A stretch of 64,000 nucleotides of DNA from JACCZX01 sp963729165 (GCA_963729165.1 CAVSMM010000013.1:310001-374000); one strand, 5' to 3'. Counted from the stretch's first letter, positions 18,552-28,835 are shown. Numbers and translations: made by a program. The notes: generated by a model not told the origin, from the letters alone.

Positions 18552-19262
18552 ATGACCTCGACTGCTTCGACGGTGGGCGCATACCTGCGCGATCTGCCGC
18601 CGGATCGTCGCGTGGCAATGGCGCGGCTGTGCAGCATGATCCGGCGCTCGGCGCGCGGGGTCCGCGAAAGCATGCGCTACGGCTTGGCGTTCTATGAGCT
18701 GGACGGGCCGCTGTTCGCCCTCGAGTCCGGTCGTCGGCACATGTCGCTCTACGTGGCCGAAAGGGATGTCGTGCTGAAGCACAAGGACGCACTGACTGGA
18801 GTCAATGCAGCCAAGAGCTTCATCAAGTTCTCGGATCTGAACCGGTTACCGCTCGATGTCGTCGAGCGAATCGTGCGCGATTCGGTGGCAGCGCGTAGGC
18901 AGCGCGTGGCCTCCGGCTCGGTGCCGACGCAGGCCGAGCTGCTAAAGCTGTGGGACATCAAAGAAGAGGACGCGGCGCCTCCGGCGAAAACGGTCAAGCT
19001 CGCAATCGGCAAGCCGGCGACGGCAATGACCGATGCGATCAATGCGATGGCCCATTCGATGCGCGACGCGATGGTTGCCGCGATCGACATTGCGACCGGC
19101 AACATCAGCACCGGCAACGGCAAGACACCGATCAGGCCGCGGGCCGCGAAGAAGACGGCGGTCAAAAAATCGACTGCGCGTCCGGTCAAAAAGAAAAGCG
19201 CTACGCGTCCGCCGCCGAAGAAGGCCGCGAAAAAAGGATCGGTGGCGGCGCGCCGCCGGTGA
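18552..19262 (+). CDS. DUF1801-like protein with histone-H1-like basic tail
   Basis: Protein of 236 residues. The first 115 or so form a DUF1801/YdhG-like domain (YLRDLPPDRRVAMARLCSMI, SMRYGLAFYELDGPLFAL, AAKSFIKFSDLNRLPLDVV). A linker with DAINAMAHSMRDAMVAAIDI follows. The last 50 residues are Lys/Arg/Ala/Pro-rich (RAAKKTAVKKSTARPVKKK, then PPPKKAAKKGS), like histone H1 or bacterial H1-like DNA-binding tails. Start ATG 18552 has GGAGG 7 bases upstream. The tail suggests nucleic-acid binding (inference); the domain function is unknown. Confidence 0.75.
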   Translation: MTSTASTVGAYLRDLPPDRRVAMARLCSMIRRSARGVRESMRYGLAFYELDGPLFALESGRRHMSLYVAERDVVLKHKDALTGVNAAKSFIKFSDLNRLPLDVVERIVRDSVAARRQRVASGSVPTQAELLKLWDIKEEDAAPPAKTVKLAIGKPATAMTDAINAMAHSMRDAMVAAIDIATGNISTGNGKTPIRPRAAKKTAVKKSTARPVKKKSATRPPPKKAAKKGSVAARRR

Positions 19263-19293
19263 CGCGCCCGGTTTGCTCCCGCAGTACTGCGCG

Positions 19294-20523
19294 CTAAAAA
19301 CTCCGCGCGTCTTCGATCACTTTGCCGTCATTCGGCAGTGATCCTGGGGCAAGCAATTCGACCGCGCCTCCCAGCTTCGTAATCGAGCGCAGCGTTTCGC
19401 CGACCGCGCGCTGCAACGACGGGTCGTGCGACTCGGACTCGGCCCGCAGCGTCATCGCGTCGATTTCACCGGCGCGCGTGACCACCAGTCGCAACCTCTT
19501 GAGCTCCGCATGGCGGCGCGCCACCTCCGCCATTTGCTCGGGACGAACGAACATGCCTTTGACTTTCGTCGTCTGATCGGCACGGCCCATCCAGCCCTTG
19601 ATGCGCGCGTTGGTGCGACCGCAAGGCGACACGCCCGGCAGGATCGCCGACAAGTCGCCCAGCGCCAGTCGAATCCAGGGACGGTCCGGATCGAACGATG
19701 TGACGACCACTTCACCGACCTCGCCATCGGCCACCGGGATACCCGTCCCGGGCCGCACGATTTCGATCAGCACATCTTCATTGACGATCAGGCCATCGCG
19801 TGCCCGGCTTTCGTACGCGATCACGCCGACGTCGGCGATGGCATACGCCTGATAAGCGTCGATGCCGCGCGCCTTGATGTTCGCCTGAAGCGAGGGCGGA
19901 AACGCTGCGCCCGACACGACCGCCTTCTTGATGGAAGACACGTCGCGGCCGCCGGCATCGGCCGCATCAAGAAGAATCTTCAGGAAGTCGGCGGTTCCTG
20001 TGTAGGCCACCGGCTTCAGATGCTCGATCACGTCGAGCTGCTGCTCGGTGTTGCCGGGGCCGGCGGGGATGACTGTGCATCCAAGGCAGCGAGCGCCGCC
20101 GTCCATGATGAAGCCGCCGGGCACCAGGTGATACGAAAACGTGTTCAGCACGATATCGCCGGCGGCAAAACCCGCTGCGTGCAACGAGCGCGACGCACGC
20201 CATGCATCGTCGTGCTTGCTTTCGGGCTCGTAGATCGGTCCGGGCGACATGAACAATCGGCCGAATCGCTCGAGATCGGTCGAGATAAAGTCGCCGAAAG
20301 GCGCCTTGGCTTTTTGCAGCGCGGGCAATTCGGACTTGCGAAGCAGTGGAAGCCGCGCGAGCGCAGCACGGCTGTTGAACTGTGTGGTGTCGAGCTCGCC
20401 CAGATGCGTCTGCCAGCCCGGCGACTTCAATGCTTTCGTAAGCAGCCCCGGCAAGTGGCCCATCAGATCCAGCTCGCGGCGCTGTGGATCACGCGCCTCG
20501 CGGTTATCAAGATGTTCAGTCAT
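19294..20523 (-). CDS. PaaK-like phenylacetate-CoA ligase family protein
   Basis: Protein of 409 residues of the phenylacetate-CoA ligase (adenylate-forming) family. Visible are LPLLRKSELPALQ near the N-terminus, FSYHLVPGGFIMDGGAR, AYTGTADFLKILLDAA, a Tyr/Asp segment YAIADVGVIAYES in the place of the PaaK acceptor motif, and GWMGRADQTTKVKGMFVRP as the hinge to the C-terminal domain. It likely activates an aryl or related acid to its CoA thioester. The nearby Liv-type transporter on the same strand suggests uptake and activation of an aromatic or branched acid, though the 770-base gap argues against one operon. Confidence 0.82.
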   Translation of the reverse strand: MTEHLDNREARDPQRRELDLMGHLPGLLTKALKSPGWQTHLGELDTTQFNSRAALARLPLLRKSELPALQKAKAPFGDFISTDLERFGRLFMSPGPIYEPESKHDDAWRASRSLHAAGFAAGDIVLNTFSYHLVPGGFIMDGGARCLGCTVIPAGPGNTEQQLDVIEHLKPVAYTGTADFLKILLDAADAGGRDVSSIKKAVVSGAAFPPSLQANIKARGIDAYQAYAIADVGVIAYESRARDGLIVNEDVLIEIVRPGTGIPVADGEVGEVVVTSFDPDRPWIRLALGDLSAILPGVSPCGRTNARIKGWMGRADQTTKVKGMFVRPEQMAEVARRHAELKRLRLVVTRAGEIDAMTLRAESESHDPSLQRAVGETLRSITKLGGAVELLAPGSLPNDGKVIEDARSF

Positions 20524-20535
20524 CTATCGTTCGCT

Positions 20536-20727
20536 TCATTTGGCGGCCTCGTCGACCTGCGCGCGCCGACGCTCAGCGTCCTCGCGTGCCGTGTCAAGCT
20601 TCTTGTTGACGGGATCGATCGTTGTCTGCCGCGTTGGAAGCGGTGTTTTTGCGGCATCGCCCGTGTCGCGCCCAGTGCAAGCGACCAGAGCCGCCATTGC
20701 GATGATGCTGTAGACGCGCAGTGCCAT
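20536..20727 (-). CDS. Small lipoprotein
   Basis: A 63-residue protein with a lipoprotein signal (MALRVYSIIAMAALVACTG, lipobox LVAC), then a short polar, heptad-like region (VNKKLDTAREDAERRRAQVDEA). Lies 12 bases upstream of the PaaK-like gene on the same strand. No family recognised. Confidence 0.55.
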   Translation of the reverse strand: MALRVYSIIAMAALVACTGRDTGDAAKTPLPTRQTTIDPVNKKLDTAREDAERRRAQVDEAAK

Positions 20728-20872
20728 TGAATTGTCTTATGCGGGCAGCTGTCGCATCATAGATGCTTGCTCGCTCCATCGGCGGCGGCGCCCTCGTTTG
20801 GCACTTTTCTTGCTACTACCTGGTTATTGCGCGCGCACATCGATGAGCCAGCGCAACTTACAAGGAGGAAGT

Positions 20873-21203
20873 ATGCGCAGACTGATTGCAATTATGTTTG
20901 GGGCGGCCGTGGTCGGTATGACCGGGTCGGCAATCGCTCAAACGACCGCTCCAACTACGACGAAAGAAGCGAAAGAACAAAAAACGGCGGCGAAAAAAGA
21001 CGTGCGGAGGAAAGCGATGGACACGAACAACGACGGCATGATCTCCAAAGAAGAGTTCAATGAAGTATCACGAAACGACGTGGCAGAAGGTGAAGCGAAA
21101 CGCCAAGGGGCTGGCCACGTCGGCTGACATCGACGCGGCGTACGCGCCGGGCACCGTTCCAAGCGCGATTCCAGGCCAACCGGCCGAAAAAGCAAAGCCG
21201 TAA
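20873..21203 (+). CDS. Secreted EF-hand protein, frameshifted
   Basis: About 109 residues. A signal peptide (MRRLIAIMFGAAVVGMTGSA, ending AIAQ) precedes a Lys/Thr/Ala-rich spacer and one EF-hand loop, DTNNDGMISKEEF, with Asp/Asn ligands at the expected positions. One extra A at about 21059 breaks the frame; correct reading continues MKYHETTWQKVKRNAKGL and ends IPGQPAEKAKP. ATG 20873 follows a strong AAGGAGG. Probably a periplasmic calcium-binding protein of unknown role. A terminator lies 27 bases downstream. Confidence 0.75.
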
Positions 21204-21229
21204 GCAACACTCGCGCGCATTGCGCGCCG

Positions 21230-21265
21230 AGCCGGCCCTGGCACAAGCCACGGCCGGCTTTTTTT
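21230..21265 (+). terminator. Rho-independent terminator of the EF-hand gene
   Basis: AGCCGGCC pairs with GGCCGGCT over 8 bp, the enclosed CTGGC/GCCA bases can extend the stem, and a run of seven T follows. It sits between the EF-hand gene and the convergent livF. Confidence 0.88.
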
Positions 21266-21292
21266 AACTCTATCGAACGGAAACTAGGCTGC

Positions 21293-22106
21293 TCAAGCAA
21301 GCCAGCGCTTGCGGCGCTTGTAAAACTTCGCGTCTCTGAAGTTTCTGCGCCCCGACGTCGACAGGCCGAGATAAAACTCTTTCACGTCCTCATTTTCGCG
21401 CAGCGAGCGCGCTTCGCCGTCCATCACGACACGTCCGTTTTCAAGGATGTAGCCGTACTTGGCGTACTTCAGGGCGATGTTGGTGTTCTGCTCGGCCAAC
21501 AAGAATGACACACCTTCCTTGCCGTTCAGGTCGTGCACGATGCCGAAAATTTCTTCGACGACCTGCGGCGCCAAACCCATTGAAGGCTCATCGAGCAGAA
21601 TCATCGAAGGCCGCGCCATCAGCGCGCGCCCGATCGCCGTCATCTGCTGCTCTCCGCCGGACGTGTAGCCGGACTGGCTGGTGCGCCGTTGCTTAAGCCG
21701 CGGAAAGTACGCATAGACCTTGTCCAGATCAGTCGCCACGTCGGTGCGCGATGAGCCACGCCCCGACGAGCCGCGCGAATACGCGCCGGTCAACAAATTT
21801 TCTTCGACTGTCAGATGCGCAAAGCAACGCCGACCTTCCATCACCTGCACGACGCCGCGCTTGACGAGGTCGTAGGCGGTCAGACCCTGAATCTTTTCGC
21901 CCTTGATATTCGATCGATCCCTTGGTCACGTCGCCGCGCTCGCCGTGCAGCAGGTTCGATACCGCGCGCAGCGTAGTGGTCTTGCCGGCGCCATTGGCGC
22001 CGAGCAGCGCCACGATGCCGCCTTCCGGCACGTTGAGCGACACGCCTTTCAGCACCAGGATCACATGGTTGTAGATAACCTCGATGCCATTGACGACTAA
22101 GAACAT
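21293..22106 (-). CDS. livF: Branched-chain amino acid-type ABC transporter ATPase LivF, frameshifted
   Basis: Second ATPase of a Liv-type importer, about 270 residues. Walker A is GANGAGKTTTLR; the signature loop is SGGEQQMTAIGRAL; Walker B is MILLDEPSMGLAP; the H-loop region is replaced by FLLAEQNTNIAL. One extra G near 21905 breaks the frame; both halves align with LivF. The C-terminal tail (FYKRRKRWLA) is about 30 residues longer than usual. Last gene of the operon livG-livH-livM-binding protein-livF. Confidence 0.87.
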
Positions 22107-22152
22107 TCAGGGGCGCGGGCGTGCTTGCGCATGCCCGCGACAGTAAGAAACG

Positions 22153-23582
22153 TTATTTTTTCGCCGAAACCGGGGTTGTCTTCGCCGGTGCCGGAGCTTC
22201 CGCTTGTTTCATCTCGGCTTCGCAGCTGCGCCGCGTAATTTTCTTTTCGATTGCATAACGCGCCGCGGCATCGCGAATCATCGGCTCGATGATCTGCATG
22301 TCGGCTTCGTACCAATCGGATGTGAAGTTCCACTGCTTGCCGTCCCACTGTTGAATGCGCGCGACGCGGGAGCCTTCGTGGTCGCGGCAGTTGGTGGCCA
22401 GCGGCCGCATGACGCCGGTCAGTCCGAGCGCTTCGATGCGTTTGGCGTCGATGTTCAGATTCTCCAGGCCGTAGCGAGCTTGCTCGCCGGTCAGCGGCTT
22501 ACGCCATACCGAAGCTGCGCCTGACGCACGCCTTCGACGCCCAACATCGCACTGATCATGCCGCGCGTGTAAAGCACCGTACCGACTTCTTCCTGCGGGC
22601 CCGGTACCCTGCCCTTTGCCATGAACCAACTTCAAGATGTCCTGATGCATCTTGGCGCGACCGGCGCCGTGTTGCAGCGCCAAGCCGTTGTAACCCTTGG
22701 CGTCGGCACCCACCGGAACGACATCGGGCTCTGCGGCGGCCCACCACACGCCGTACATGCGGTCGCGCGGAAAACCGGTGGCAACCGCTTCGCGCACCGC
22801 AGTCGAATTCATCACACCCCAACCCCACAGAAACACATAGTCAGGACGGTTCTGCCGAATCTGCAGCCAGGCTGCTTTTTGCTCGACACCGGGATGGGTG
22901 ACCGGAATCGTCGTCAGTTCGAAGCCATGCAGCTTCGAGCGCTCCGTGAGCAGCGCGATCGGCTCCTTGCCGTACGGCGAATCGTGATACACGAGCGTGA
23001 TCTTCTTGCCCTTCAGCTTGTCCAGTCCGCCATTCAACTTGCCGATGTGCTGCACCAGAATATCGGCCGCGTCCCAGTACGTGCCGAGAAGCGGAAAGTT
23101 GTACGGAAACACTTCGCCTTCAACCGATTCGGAGCGTCCGTAACCGGCAGTGACCAACGGAATCTTGTCGGCGGAGTTTTATCGGTCAGTGCGAAGGTGA
23201 TGCCGGTCGACAGCGGGTGAAACAGCGTGGCGCCGGTCGGACCCTTGCCCTTCAGCCGCTCATAGCATTCGACGCCGCGATCGGTCGCATAGCCGGTTTC
23301 ACATTCCTCGAACGTGATCGTGACGCCGTTGATGCCGCCCTGCGCGTTAACGAGCTTCAGATAGTCGACGTAGCCGTTGGCCCACGGCGTGCCGTTCGGT
23401 GCATAGGCACCGGTGCGATACACCAGCACGGGAAAGAACTGTTCGCCTTTGCCGCCGCTAGCGCCGGCGGTCGCGCCTTCTGTTGTGCATCGGCCGGTGC
23501 GGACGCGCCAGCGTCAGCGCCGCAGCGATGCCGCACCAGCGCTGAAATGCGCCAGCGCCTTATTCAGTGTGAAAACTGCCAT
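22153..23582 (-). pseudogene. Liv-type ABC transporter substrate-binding protein, multiply frameshifted
   Basis: Periplasmic binding protein of the branched-chain amino acid/amide family. It starts at ATG 23582 with AAGGAGA upstream and a likely signal sequence. At least five frame changes are needed: two within 23470-23540, one near 23175, and two that compensate near 22610 and 22520. Recognisable parts are FFPVLVYRTGAYAPNG, GGINGVTITFEECETGY, TLFHPLSTGITFALTD, GKKITLVYHDSPYGKEP and NRPDYVFLWGWGVMNSTA. It ends with a Lys/Ala/Pro-rich tail. It may be intact in the organism, but as written it cannot be translated. The gene sits between livM and livF. Confidence 0.78.
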
Positions 23583-23639
23583 CGTGTGTCTCCTTTGGTC
23601 CGGTCCGATTAAATGACGGCCGTCCCGCCTTGGACCTCT

Positions 23640-24703
23640 TCAGTGCGGAAACGGCCAAAGCCGCAACTTTTCTTTACCAATCGCCCAAAGCCGCGCAAGC
23701 CCGTGCGGTTCAGCGATCAGAAAAAACACGATCAAGCTACCAAAGATCATCGACTCCAGATGCGACGCCAGCGCTGTCGAAATCGGCACGCCAAAGCCGC
23801 CGGGGACCTGATTCAGCAAGATAGGTAGCACGACGATAAATGCCGCGCCGAAGTATGCGCCGAGCAACGAGCCCATGCCGCCAATGATGATCATGAACAG
23901 TAAATTCAGCGAAAGATTGATATTGAACGCCAACGGCTCCCATGCGCCTAGGTGGATAAACCCCCAGAGCGCGCCCGCTATGCCCGCATAGAACGAGCTC
24001 ACCGCAAAGGCGGAAAGCTTCGCCGTCAGCGGCTTGATGCCGATCACTTCGGCGGCGACATCCATGTCGCGCGTGGCCATCCACGATCGGCCGATGTGCC
24101 CACGCACAAGATTCTTCGCGGCCAGGGTCAGCAGGATCGCAATCGATAGAACGAACAGATATTTATCAACGGGAGACGACAGTCCAGCCGAAGATTTCGA
24201 TCGGAGCCGTCGACACCGAGCCCGACGACGAATAATTGGTGAACCACTTGACCCGGGCAAAAAGCCAATCGATAAAAAACTGCGCCGCCAGCGTGGCCAC
24301 TGCCAGGTACAGACCTTTGATTCGCAGGCTCGGTATTCCGAACAGCGCACCCACCAGCGCCGCGATGCCACCCGCCAGCACCAGCACCACCAGAAAGTTC
24401 AGCGACTCGACTCCGGATCGTCAGGTTGTACGCGGCGTAAGCGCCCACCGCCATAAAGGCCGCGGTTCCAATCGAGATCTGGCCGCAGTAGCCCACCAGG
24501 ATGTTGAGCCCGATCGCAGCGATCGCGAGGATCACAAACGGAATGATCAGCGCGCGGAACATGTAGTCGCTCGCAAGCACCGGCACCGCCAGGTACGCGA
24601 AGGCGATCAGCCCGATCACGAACCAGCGATCCTGCGCGATCGGCAGCAGCTGCTGATCAGCAGCGTAGCTGGATTTGAACTGGCCGTTTTCTCTGTAGAG
24701 CAT
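23640..24703 (-). CDS. livM: Liv-type ABC transporter permease LivM, frameshifted
   Basis: Second membrane permease of the importer, about 353 residues after two corrections of one extra base each (near 24415 and 24185). Hydrophobic helices include ALIIPFVILAIAAIGLNILV, GQISIGTAAFMAVGAYAAYN (typical LivM signature), LVVLVLAGGIAALVGALFG and FMIIIGGMGSLLGAYFGAA. The EAA-like cytoplasmic loop RSWMATRDMDVAAEVIGI contacts the ATPases. ATG 24703 lies just past the livH stop. Confidence 0.87.
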
Positions 24704-24704
24704 T

Positions 24705-25718
24705 TCAGACGCGGTCGATGTGCTTCTCGCCAAACAAACCTTCGGGACGCACCAGCAAAAACAGTAAAGCCAGCACGTACGCAAACCAGTTTTCGATGCC
24801 GCCACCGGCCAGATCGAACTGCTTGACCAGAATCGGGCCGAGGAAGACCTCCGCAAATTTTTCGCCGACACCGATGATCAATCCGCCGAGAATCGCACCC
24901 GGCACCGACGTGAATCCGCCGAGGATCACGACCGGTAGCGCCTTCAGCGCAACCAGCGATACGGAGAACTGAACGCCGAGCTTCGATCCCCACACGACGC
25001 CCGCCACCAGCGCCACGAAGCCAGCGACCGTCCATACGATCACCCAGATGCGATTCAGCGGGATGCCGATCGATTGTGCGGCCTGGTGATCATCGGCCAC
25101 CGCGCGCAACGCGCGGCCGGTCGGCGTCTTCTGAAAAAAAAGCGCGAGTGCAATGACCAACAGCGCCGCCGCTGCTGCGGCGACCAGGTCTTCGGTGTTG
25201 ATCAGGATGCCGCCTTGAAAGATGTTCTCCGCAACCAGCACGGGCGTCTTCGGCAATCCAGTATCGATCTGATAAATGTCGCTGCCCCAGACGGTCTGCC
25301 CGAAGCCATCGAGGAAAAACGAAACTCCCAGCGTTGCCATCAGCAGCACGACCGCATCCTGATTGACCAGATGGCGCAACACCAGACGCTCGATCAGCCA
25401 CGCCAGCATCGCCATGACTCCGATCGCCAGAATGAACGCGACCGGTAGCGGCATCACCTCACTCATGCGCGCCACCGCCAGCGCTCCGAACAGCACCATC
25501 GCACCTTGCGCGAAGTTGAAGACGCCCGACGCTTTGAAGATCAGCACCAGGCCCAGCGCCACCAACGAATACAGCACGCCTGACATCAGCCCACCGAGCA
25601 TCACTTCGAAGTAAAAGCCGGGGGCACTGATGCCGGTGGCAAGCGGCAGCACCATGCCGATCACCAGCGCCGCCAGCAGCGCGACGACCGCCCAATTTCT
25701 CAGCAGGTAAGTCCCCAT
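24705..25718 (-). CDS. livH: Liv-type ABC transporter permease LivH
   Basis: Intact permease of 337 residues. Family features: LMSGVLYSLVALGLVLIFKA and GVFNFAQGAMVLFGAL near the N-terminus, the EAA loop GRALRAVADDHQAAQSIGI, and LPVVILGGFTSVPGAILGGL towards the end. Eight or nine membrane helices. ATG 25718 overlaps the livG stop. Partner of LivM in a channel for branched-chain or aromatic acids. Confidence 0.92.
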   Translation of the reverse strand: MGTYLLRNWAVVALLAALVIGMVLPLATGISAPGFYFEVMLGGLMSGVLYSLVALGLVLIFKASGVFNFAQGAMVLFGALAVARMSEVMPLPVAFILAIGVMAMLAWLIERLVLRHLVNQDAVVLLMATLGVSFFLDGFGQTVWGSDIYQIDTGLPKTPVLVAENIFQGGILINTEDLVAAAAAALLVIALALFFQKTPTGRALRAVADDHQAAQSIGIPLNRIWVIVWTVAGFVALVAGVVWGSKLGVQFSVSLVALKALPVVILGGFTSVPGAILGGLIIGVGEKFAEVFLGPILVKQFDLAGGGIENWFAYVLALLFLLVRPEGLFGEKHIDRV

Positions 25719-26513
25719 CAGTGCGCCACGCCGAGGTACGCGTCGATGACGTTCTGGCTGTTGCGAACCTGGTCAGGCAAGCCGTCGCCGATCTTCTTGC
25801 CATAGTCGAGCACGACGACGCGGTCGGAGATGTCCATCACCACACCCATGTCGTGCTCGATCAGCACGATCGTCGTGCCGAACTCTTCGTTGACGTCGAG
25901 CACGAAGCGGCACATGTCTTCCTTTTCTTCCAGGTTCATGCCGGCCATGGGCTCGTCGAGCAGCAGTAGCTGCGGCTCCATCGCCAGCGCGCGCCCCAGG
26001 TCGACGCGCTTCTGCAGACCGTATGGCAAGCGGCCGACGGCCGTTTTTCGGTACGCCTGAATCTCAAGGAAGTCGATGATGTGTTCGACGAACTCTCGAT
26101 GACGTAACTCCTCGCGTCCGGGCGGGGCCAAGATGCAGCGCCTGCCATAGCACGCCGGTGTTCATCCGCAGGTTGCGGCCGGTCATGATGTTGTCGAGCA
26201 CGCTCATGCCTTTGAACAGCGCCAGGCTCTGAAACGTACGCGAGATGCCGGCTGCGGCGGCTTCGTGAGGGTCCATGTTCGCGCGGACCTTGCCTCGAAA
26301 CGTGATGTGGCCTTGTTGCGGTGTATAAACGCCATTGATCACATTCAGCATCGAGCTCTTGCCGGCACCATTGGGGCCGATGATGGCGCGGATCTCGTGC
26401 TCATAGACATCAAACGACACTTGCTGCAGCGCCTTGACGCCCCCAAACGCAAGCGAAACGTCTTCGACATTCAGCAAGACGTTGCTCGCGTCGCGAGCAC
26501 GCGCGCGGCTCAT
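25718..26513 (-). CDS. livG: Liv-type ABC transporter ATPase LivG, frameshifted
   Basis: First ATPase of the importer, about 264 residues. Walker A GPNGAGKSSMLNVI; Q-loop AAGISRTFQSLALF; after one extra base near 26128 it continues GREELRHREFVEHIIDF, with PYGLQKRVDLGRALA as signature, LLLLDEPMAGMN as Walker B, and LIEHDMGVVMDISDRV as H-loop. ATG 26513 overlaps the end of the upstream small membrane gene (ATGA). Confidence 0.88.
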
Positions 26514-26760
26514 CGCTTGCCCTCTTCGATCTGTATCGCGCCGGCTCGTCTTTCATGCTCCACGCCGAGTTTGCGGCGCGCTTGATCTCATGTTTGGGTT
26601 TGCTTGCCTTGTTGGTTGCTTCCATCACGAGATACAGGAACGTGAAGATCAGCGCAAAGCCGACGATGGCGAGCAGCAATTGACCGTTAGCCAAGGACCA
26701 TGCGGCAAGAGCAACTCCAACCACCAGGCACGCGATGGCGGCCACTGTGCGCGGGGTCAT
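26510..26760 (-). CDS. Small two-helix membrane protein ahead of livG, frameshifted
   Basis: About 83 residues. It starts MTPRTVAAIACLVVGVALAA, continues with a second helix (LLAIVGFALIFTFLYLVME) and a basic stretch KASKPKHEIKRA. The uncorrected frame runs on to 26410 through livG, which is unlikely. Adding one A near 26573 gives KLGVEHERRAGAIQIEEGKR and a TGA that overlaps the livG start as ATGA, matching the tight packing of this operon. No family recognised; role with the transporter is inferred from position only. Confidence 0.5.
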
Positions 26761-26774
26761 TCCGATGCAACCTG

Positions 26775-26880
26775 GGCGCTACGCGCCGTCTCGCCAGGCG
26801 GGCTCATTTGCTCCCTCGCGCTGCGCGCGGTCCCTCCGAGAGGGACTGCGCCCTCCTTCGGGCGGCGGGGCGAAGGGCCC
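26775..26880. repeat. Cluster of GC-rich extragenic palindromes
   Basis: The 123-base gap between the acyl-CoA synthetase and the small membrane gene is filled by short inverted repeats: GGCGCTACGCGCC, GCGCTGCGCGC, GTCCCTCCGAGAGGGAC and CCCTCCTTCGGGCGG. This dense arrangement resembles REP-like elements and may stabilise or attenuate the transcript within the minus-strand operon. Confidence 0.5.
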
Positions 26881-26883
26881 ATC

Positions 26884-28835
26884 TTACGCCGCCTTCTTCA
26901 GCGCAGCGAATACTTCGGCATCGATGACTTTCAGCGTTGCGCTGATCTTGCCGGTGCGACCGTCCTCGAACTTGACCGCGGTTTCAACGTACTGCTCGTT
27001 CGATCCGCTATACATCGCATCAACCAGCTGATCGAACTTCTGATCGATGAAGCGGCGGCGAACCTTTCGCGTGCGGGTCAACTCGTCATCGTCGGCGTCG
27101 AGCTCCTTGTGCAACACGATGAAGCGATGAATCTGCGCGTTGGCGAGCTTGGGTCGCTGGCGAGGTCGGCGTTGACTTGCCGACGGATTCGCGCAGCAGC
27201 GCGAGGACTTCCGGCTTTGCAGCCAGATCGGTATAGCCGGCATACGGCAGGTTATGGCGCTCGGCCCAGTTGCCGACCGCTTCCATGTCGATGTTGAGAA
27301 ATGCAGTGACCATCTGACGCTGATCGCCGAACGCCACTGCTTCCTTGATCGTCGGAAAAAACTTCAGCTTGTTCTCGATGTACTTGGGAGCGAACAGCGT
27401 TCCGTCGGCGAGCTTGCCAACGTCCTTCGCACGATCGATGATTTTCAGATGGCCGCCTTGATCAAAATAGCCGGCGTCGCCCGTGTGAAACCAGCCTTCC
27501 GCATCCTTGGCCTCGTGCGTCGCCTCGGGCGCCTTGTAGTACTCGCGAAACAGCCCGGGCGAGCGGATCAGAATCTCACCGGCATCGGTCAGCTTGATTT
27601 CGACGCCTTTGACCGGCGGACCAACCGTATCGGCCTTGACGCCGCCGTTTTCCTGCACGCATACGAACACCGACGTTTCGGTTGAGCCGTACAACTGCTT
27701 CAAGTTGATGCCAAGCGAGCGATAGAAAGTGAATAGATCGGGGCCGATCGCCTCACCGGCGGTGTACGCGATCCTCACGCGGCTCATGCCGAGCGAGTTG
27801 CGCAGTGGCGCATAGACGATCGCGTCACCAAGCGAATACAGCAGCCGGTCGACAGTGCTCACCGGCTTGTTTGTCCAACAGCCGCCCGCCGACATTGCGC
27901 GCGACCCGCATGAAATAGTGAAACATGCGCCGCTTGATTGCCGAGGCGTCTTCCATTCGGATCATCACCTGCGTCAGCATCGCTTCGAGCACGCGCGGCG
28001 GCGCAAAGTAGTAGGTGGGCCCGATCTCGCGCATGTCTGCGGTGACCGTTGCCGCCGACTCCGGGCAATTCACCGTAAAGCCGCACACCAGCCACTGCGT
28101 ATACGAAAAAATGTTCTGGCCGATCCACGCCATCGGCAGATACGCGAGCACTTGTTCGTCCGAAGTCAGCGCCTCCATCTCTGCCCCCGCGCGTCCGGCG
28201 GCAATCAGGTTGTCGTATCCAAGCACCACACCCTTCGCATTGCCGGTCGTACCCGAGGTGTAGAACATCGCGCCGACGTCGGTCGCGCGACCCTTTTTTT
28301 ATCTCGTCGGTCGATCAGCGTGGGCTGCTGCTGCAACAGCTGCCGGCCGCTGGCGCGCAGCGCTTCATACGATTGCAGGCCGGGCTGCTGATAGTTGCGC
28401 AGACCGCGCGCATCGTCATAAAAGATGTGCTGCAGGTGCGGCACCTTCTCACGAATCTCCAGCACCTTGTCGACCTGCTCCTGATCCTCGACCACCGCGA
28501 AATGGATCTCGGCGTTATCGAAGACGAACACCATCTCCGCGGCGGCAGCATCCTGGTACATCGGCACCGGAATGCCACCGAGACACTGCACTGCCGTCAT
28601 CGTGAAATACAGCCGCGGGCGGTTCTCGCCGATGATCGCCAGATGCTGGCCGCGCTGAAGCCGGCCTGCAATCAGCCCGGCCGCGATCTCGCTGACCTCC
28701 TGGTGCATCTGCTGCCACGTCCAGCTCTGCCAGATCCCGAGATCCTTTTCGCGGATCGCGGTGGCACGCGGACGCGTGCTCGCGTGGTGCGCGAGCAAGC
28801 GCGGAAAAGTGTCAGCGCTCGGGCGCCGAATTCAC
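26884..28835 (-). CDS. AMP-binding acyl-CoA synthetase (FadD15-like), multiply frameshifted
   Basis: Long-chain-type acyl-CoA ligase of about 650 residues. Start GTG 28835 has AGGAGA upstream. Core motifs: MFYTSGTTGNAKGVVLGYDN (P-loop), QLYGSTETSVFVC, WFHTGDAGYFDQGGHLKIIDRAKDV split across the adenylation hinge, and LADGTLFAPKYIENKLK. Frame changes occur near 28815, 28303 (next to a run of seven A), 27870 and twice near 27165. The C-terminus ends EVFAALKKAA. It activates a carboxylic acid to its CoA ester, probably the substrate imported by the downstream Liv-type transporter. Divergent from the Crp/Fnr regulator. Confidence 0.83.
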
